Assembly (NCBI GenBank): GCA_013398175.1
Contig: VZRZ01004921.1
Location: 124,001-188,000 of the forward strand
Source of the DNA: Climacteris rufus
Taxonomy: Eukaryota > Chordata > Aves > Passeriformes > Climacteridae
Length of the DNA stretch: 64,000 bases
Direction of reading: 5' to 3'
Shown: piece by piece, positions 58,579-64,000 of the stretch
How the letters are laid out: every line of letters starts with the position of its first letter
How positions within the stretch are numbered: the first letter of the stretch is position 1
Program-made: the position numbers and the translations under genes
Notes under the pieces: generated by a model
What the model was told of the DNA's origin: nothing
Seen by the model: only the letters and a program-made list of their open reading frames with translations
Databases searched by the model: none

Positions 58579-60657
58579 CTGCAAGAGAACAGAAGTACTT
58601 TTTATTGCTTAATTAGCTCTCAACACAGGAAGTACACATTAATATAAAATTTATAATGCGTTCAATAACTGGTAAACACTGGAATGCCAAGCTCCAGTAA
58701 TACAGTGATTAACACATAACAAGAAATAAATCATCTACTTGGACCACACAAAAAATCTTTTACTAATGTACAACAGTCACTCATTCCTTAAAATTTTATG
58801 AAATACAAGATTTTCACAGTCCACTGGATTTTTAAATCTATATTAAACTATGTCCAAAAAAATCAATGGACCAAAAAAAATGAAATTAATTAATGAATGA
58901 CTTTAACACAACAGAGCACCATAAAGATCTAAAAAAATTACAAATACCTACTAAGAGAAAAGGTCCTTTTAGGTATGTCTACATGCAAAAAATTGCTCTA
59001 ATGATTCATCATATTTCATGTTGGGTTCTGTGCCTTCAAAGACCTCAAAATATTATTCAATGAAACACATTTACTTCACGAAAATCAGTGTGATGGAAAT
59101 TCAGAGGGAGCTTTCATTAATAACATTTACTAAGAGATAATGTAAGCAGCTCCCTATGAAGCAAAAAAAGAAAGACAGTTTTATAAAAATGTTATGCAAA
59201 TAATTTGTGAACAACTTCACACAGATAATATAGCAAGCAATTGCCATTTAAGAAATAAGTGTTAAGAAGATGAGCACCCTGCTCCTTCTGAACATCTAAT
59301 TTCTGGTTATGGAATACTACTGTCAGAAGAAAGTTCAAACAAGAACAGTATGCACAAGTACTAGTGTGCCCTATATTCACATGTGTTGTTAAGTCTAAGC
59401 TCTAAAAATACAGCAAGAGAAATGAAAAACACATTCTTGAAAGAAGACTTTTGTTATTTTTTCAAAGTTAATCTTTACAATATGAACATGTTCATGCTGC
59501 AAGTATATACTTATTATTCTCAGATAGATTCTTTGAACAAGCCATTTTAGCAAGATTAAGCTAAGCATACACCTTAGATATGCCTAAGTGCTTACTTAAA
59601 GTGAAGTCTGCACTGAACTGCTCCACTGAAGTACAGCTACTGTCATTAAGTTTTCTAGTCACTGCTAATTACACTCATGATATGCAATAAAGAGAAGATT
59701 TATTTTGAGACAGCCTTCTTCCTTTCCCAGATTCTTTCAGTGAATCCAGAATTCAGTGTTAGTAACATTACAAAATTGGAAGAGACGTGCAGGTACTAGA
59801 AATATTCTGAAATTCTCTAATAAATCAGATCCCCCTTCTCCCAAATAAAAAAAAATTAAGAAAATAAATTCAAAACCTAAGAATAAAAATTAATTGCTGC
59901 TGAAAGGAAATACAAAAAGGTTTATTTTACCTAAATTGTGGTTCATTAAATTTTGTGCTAAATCTAGTCATGGCTCATTAATTTTTAAGGTTATTAACAC
60001 TCCTGCTATGATATATGTAGTATTAATGCAGATAATACCATTATTACCAACATCTTTATACAAAATAGGGTACTAGAAAGATTATTTAAGAATACAGGAT
60101 GTATTAAGACTGAAATAATAAACTATAAAAAATCTACTTAGCAAATTATATTAAAAATAGAATAGAAGATGATTCCGGAAGGTCAGAGAATCTCACAGAT
60201 TTTTTTGAAAAGGTGCAGCACTGCACTGCCCAACAGTGACAAGAACAGTGTTTTGGAACTATGACAATAAGTACTGGAATTTTTAAACTTTGATTGTAAA
60301 ATTTTTGAGGAGATGAATACACATGAAAATCATTCTTCCTTATTGGTTAACTTGTTAAAATATAGTATTCATAGATTATGTTTTAAAAGTATTGCACACA
60401 GTCTCAGATTTTTGAAGATAGTATTAAAAACAATTTCAGAAAAAAAACTTCTCTCAATGATCTGCATAAGAAGGTAACACAGGAGCCACTTAGGTGAGAA
60501 AGGAAATTCTGAAAGATTTCACAGATGTGTTCCATAGACTAAGGGAGTGATGATTAAATGTGTATCTATCAAAACAGATAAATACGGAAGGCGATGAGAT
60601 ATCGGGGAGTGTTGAAACTTGGCATTGCATAAATTATATGGAATAAAGGGTGGGTAT

Positions 60658-60904
60658 TATCCTGGTTTCAGTTAGGGTAAATTTCTTCTGTTTTTTAACT
60701 TGTCTCATGTTCTGCCAGTGAGGAGGTATGAAAAAAAAAAAAAATAAAATGGGAGGGAGCATAGCTGGACAGGTGACCCAAACTGGCCATAGAATGTCAG
60801 GTCTGGTATATAAACTAAGGGTAGTTACCCAGAGGGGCGGCTGATCTGGGTTCGGGAAGTGGGTTCTGACATCGGTCAGTGGGTGGTGAGGAAGTTGTAA
60901 TTGC
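60658..60904 (+). mobile_element. Partial ERVL-type LTR with TATA box, abutting a CR1
   Basis: It starts ATCCTGGTTTCAGTTAGGGT, like a common avian ERVL LTR start. It continues with ACAGGTGACCCAAACTGGCC and TATATAAA at 60807-60814, then GACATCGGTCAGTGGGTGGT, the expected start of the transcript region. The LTR stops at about 60904, exactly where minus-strand CR1 sequence begins, so its 3' part is missing. It is antisense to CSMD1. Confidence 0.7.
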
Positions 60905-62245
60905 AAGGAGGTCTCCCGTCAGTCTCCTCCAGGCTGAACAGACCAAGTGACCTCAGCCACTCCTCACACGGCTTCCCCTCAAGGCCCTTCACCATCCTTG
61001 TTGCCCTCGTTTGGACACTCTCTAGCAGTTTAATGTCTTTCTTATATTGTCCACCCAAAACTGCCCCCAGGTCGCAGGGTGAGGCCGCCCCAGTGCAGAG
61101 CAGAGTGGGACAATCCCCTCCCTTGCCTGGCTGGTGATGTTGTGCCTGGTGTCTCCCAGGATATGCTTGGTCCTCCTGGCTGCCAGGGCACTGCTAACTC
61201 ATATTCAACTTGTCACCGACCATGACTCCCAGGTCCCTTTCCATGGCACTGCTTTCCCATCTCATTCTCCAGTCTGTCTGTACATCCAGGGTTGCCCTGT
61301 GCCAGATGCAGAATCCAACACTTTCTCTTGTTGAACTTCATATGGTTCGTGATTGCCCAATCTACTAATTTGTTGAGGTCTCTCTGCAGGACCTCCCTGC
61401 CTTTGAGGGAGTCAACATCTCCTCCCAGTTCTGTATCATCTGCTCAGTATCCCTTCCACTCCTGCGTCCAAGTCATTCATGAAGATGTGCAAGANGCAGG
61501 ACCTTCCTGCCTCTGAGGGAGTCAACATCTCCTCCCAGTTCTGTATCATCTGCTCAGTATCCCTTCCACTCCTGCATCCAAGTCATTCATGAAGATGTGC
61601 AAGAGCACAGGGCACACAATGGAGCCCTGGGGAATTCAACTAGTGACAGGTCACCCATCTGATAACACCCCATTCACTGTCACACTTTATGCCCAACCCA
61701 TGAGCTAGTTGCTCAACCATTGCATGATGTGTTTATCCATCTGTGGTCTGGACATTTTGTCCAGAAGGATCCTGTGAGAGACAGTATCCAAAGCCTTGCT
61801 GAAATCCAAAAAGATCACATCAACTGGTTTTCCTTGATCAGCTAGGTGGGTTACTTTATTGTAAAAGGAATCCAGGTTTGATAAGCAGGAATTTCCTCTC
61901 ATGAAGCTGTGCTGGCTGTGACCAATGACTGCATTGTCTTTCAGGTGTTTTCCAATATCTCCCTTAATAATCTTCTCCATAACTTTACCACACACTGAAG
62001 TGAGACTTACAGGTCTGTAGTTTCTGGGGTTCTCCTTCTTGCCCTTCTTGAAAAATTGAGACAACATTTGCCAACTTCCAGCCAGCTGGGACCTCTCGGA
62101 TTCCCATGGCTGCTCAAAAATCATCGAGAGAAGTCTTGCAATGACAATAGCCAGCCCTTTGAAGATTTTTGGATGAATCCCATCAGGCCCCATAGATTTG
62201 TGTACAGCATCCCTTACAGTCCTTTGGATTGTAAATGAAAAAAAC
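60905..62245 (-). mobile_element. CR1 LINE, reverse transcriptase to C-terminal region, 3' end missing
   Basis: The minus frame 62247-61705 reads HKSMGPDGIHPKIFKGLA, FKKGKKENPRNYRPVSLTS and FLDFSKALDTVSHRILLDKM, the CR1 reverse transcriptase; the catalytic Asp-region reads LDFSKALD. Further along, the minus frame 61058-60876 gives SVQTRATRMVKGLEGKPCEE and LRSLGLFSLEET, the C-terminal part. The expected last few hundred bases, including the CR1 tail, are absent: the copy stops at the LTR border near 60905. Frames between are broken, and part of the copy is duplicated around a gap at 61495. It is in the sense orientation of CSMD1. Confidence 0.9.
61386..61604. repeat. 109-bp tandem duplication separated by a single N
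   Basis: Positions 61386-61494 and 61496-61604 are the same CR1 segment with three differences, separated by one N at 61495. Together with the same pattern at 23147, this points to overlapping contig ends or the two parental haplotypes left unmerged at a gap. Confidence 0.88.
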
Positions 62246-63249
62246 AAAGCCTAGCTTTAAAAATTCTAGTTACTACTTATTTAGAAAAGCATATGATTTT
62301 TACCTATTGTAAATAAGGTAAACAAAACACAAACAGAAATTTTGGGGGGTTGTTCTTCTATTTGTTTTAGCAAAGGTAGAACCTTTGCCTAAAGTAGATC
62401 ACCTTAAATTTGAAGGTCAGCCAGAAAGGGATGAAAGCACTTGCATATTAGCAGGTACAATTGTTTGTTTTGTTATTTATTATGTAAAAAAAAATAAGGT
62501 ATAAAATGTTAAGATAGTTGTGTTTTCTGGTATAAATCCTAGAGATGACTCATAAATTATTGGTTAGGTGATCCATGTGACTATGATATCATGATTTACA
62601 GTCCACTAAGGGAATATGTTTTATAGTTTTAGTAAAAATATGAATTATATTCTTCTTTGTCCTTTTGATATATGCAATAAAACCTGATTTAACAGAGCAA
62701 TTCATTATTCAGTAGTCATGACTAACAAATACTACCAAAAAATCCTGACGTCACACCTTACAATACAAAACTCTTTTTATAAGTGTCATGCCCAAAGACT
62801 TGTTTGGTACTGACCTTTACAATGTGAGATTCCCTTTCATTGCAGAAAAAAAGTCTAGCGAGAGCCCAAAATAAAGTGTAAAGGAAATCTGAGAAAAAGA
62901 CATCATTCCAATGCTGCAGTAGTCAAATACTTGAATTTTAAAATTATCTCATACAGACATCTGGAATTCTTTGTGCATTATATTTTCCATTGATAAGATT
63001 GTAAATCACAAAAGAAATGTAACTGATCCTCTGCTATCTTGTTTTCATGATTCAGTAACACTTAAACATGGAAAGAATTGCTTCACAGAAAAATGGTATT
63101 AGTAGAGAACTGAGCATGCAATCATTCAAATGCTAGCAGAGCTCACAATTAGCTCACTTAAAAGCCTTTCATTTAGGCTTATTGTACATTCCTCCAGTAT
63201 CACATTGTGTATACAGACTCAATAAAAAAAATCCCTTCTCAGACTAGAC

Positions 63250-63865
63250 TAGCCTACCATGGGTTTTGTTGGAAGGGACCTTTAAAGTTGATCTCATTCC
63301 CATTCTCCTGCCATGGGAATGGACATATTTCAGTAGATCAGATTGCTAAAAGCACCATCTAACCTGACTTTTAAGACCTCCAGGGATGGGGCCTTCACAA
63401 TTTTTCCAGTTTCAGTGTTTCACCACACTCATCTTAAAATATTTCTTCCTTATGTCCAATCTAAATCTACTGTATTTTGATTTTAAAAAGCTGTCACTTT
63501 TCACTAAAGGCCTTGGTAAAAAGACTTCTCTCTACCTCTTTTTTAAAAGACCCTCCCAAGTACTGAAAGACCACAATAAGGATTCCCTGGATCCTTCTCA
63601 CTTCCAGGCTGAACAACCCCAACTCTTTAAGCCTTTCTTCATAGAAGAGGTGTTCCAGCCCTCTGTTTATTTCATAATCTTCTTCTGGACCTATGTTAAC
63701 AGGGCTGTGCCTCTCTTGTGCTTGAAGTACCAGAGATGGATGCACTCCAAGTGGAGTCTCAAGAGAATGCCACAGAGGGACAGAATCACCTCCCTCGACC
63801 TGCTGGCCATGCCTTTTTTTATGGAAGCCTAGGATGCAATGTGCTGCAGCCCAGGACAGGACCAG
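63250..63865 (-). mobile_element. CR1 LINE 3' fragment
   Basis: On the plus strand it begins near CCATGGGTTTTGTTGGAAGG and GACCTTTAAAGTTGATCTCA, the complement of the CR1 3' untranslated region. The minus frame 63868-63494 has INRGLEHLFYEERLKELGLF, SLEVRRIQGILIVVFQYLGG, the C-terminal region of CR1 ORF2. The element appears 5' truncated at about 63865. It is diverged and in the sense orientation of CSMD1. Confidence 0.85.
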
Positions 63866-64000
63866 CAACCTGGAACCTCAGTTTATTGCTGCAGGCACCA
63901 AAGAACATAAGCTTTCTGAATGCCATGACTCAGGACTAGAGTCACAAAACATCACTTAATGAGTTAGAAAATAGTTTGCTACAAGCCCCTCCAAAGATGT

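Larger units (their letters stand above)
58579..64000 (-). other. CSMD1: CSMD1 intron 5' of the CCP12 exon (incomplete)
   Basis: This intron runs off the right edge. From 58579 to 60657 it is AT-rich without recognised elements. It then carries a partial LTR (60658-60904) and two minus-strand CR1 copies (60905-62245 and 63250-63865). The stretch between these CR1s (62246-63249) shows nothing I recognise. Confidence 0.75.

Noticed and set aside
1..64000. CRISPR arrays, tRNA or rRNA genes, bacterial-type operons
   Set aside because: No regularly spaced repeats with spacers, cloverleaf box sequences or clustered bacterial-type frames were seen; the window is a vertebrate intron-exon landscape.

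Overview
The window is vertebrate nuclear DNA, almost certainly from a bird. Chicken-repeat-1 (CR1) LINE fragments occur throughout, several ending in the CR1-type ATTCTRTGA 3' tail. LTRs of avian ERVL/ERVK type are also present, and the single-copy background is AT-rich intron. All dating and family names for repeats are by recognition, with no database search.

The only host gene I can support is CSMD1 (CUB and Sushi multiple domains 1), transcribed on the minus strand across the whole window. Ten consecutive internal exons can be placed to the base, each with AG/GT splice sites and matching reading phase (58578 down to 2461; 1614 coding bases, 538 residues). In order they encode sushi/CCP12, CUB13 (two exons), CCP13 (two exons), CUB14 (two exons), CCP14, CCP15 and CCP16, using the human CSMD1 layout of 14 CUB and 28 CCP domains. 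The 5' exons lie beyond 64000 and the 3' exons before position 1. CSMD1 is a large single-pass membrane glycoprotein, expressed mainly in brain and known to inhibit complement.

The introns hold the rest. The intron from 2656 to 13292 has a CR1 5' part, a candidate LTR, a CR1 3' part, an (AAAACC)-like repeat and an LTR remnant. The intron from 22045 to 29919 has a GC-rich LTR-like block with a one-base gap flanked by a near-perfect 169-bp duplication, then a purine-rich stretch. The intron from 30067 to 36035 holds the best CR1 copy, with a 369-codon reverse transcriptase frame. The intron from 36225 to 48158 holds three solo LTRs with perfect target-site duplications (37484-38044 minus, 41132-41709 plus, 45936-46591 plus), an LTR interrupted by a CR1, and an old CR1/L3-like fragment. 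Beyond the last placed exon (58579-64000) there is a partial LTR with a TATA box and two minus-strand CR1 copies, one containing a second gap-linked duplication.

I found no tRNA, rRNA, CRISPR array, operon or intact retroviral coding region. I see no convincing new biological system. The points most worth checking are the three precisely bounded LTRs inside CSMD1 (one in the sense orientation with a polyadenylation signal), the two probable assembly duplications, and the unusual CR1 and LTR rearrangements.
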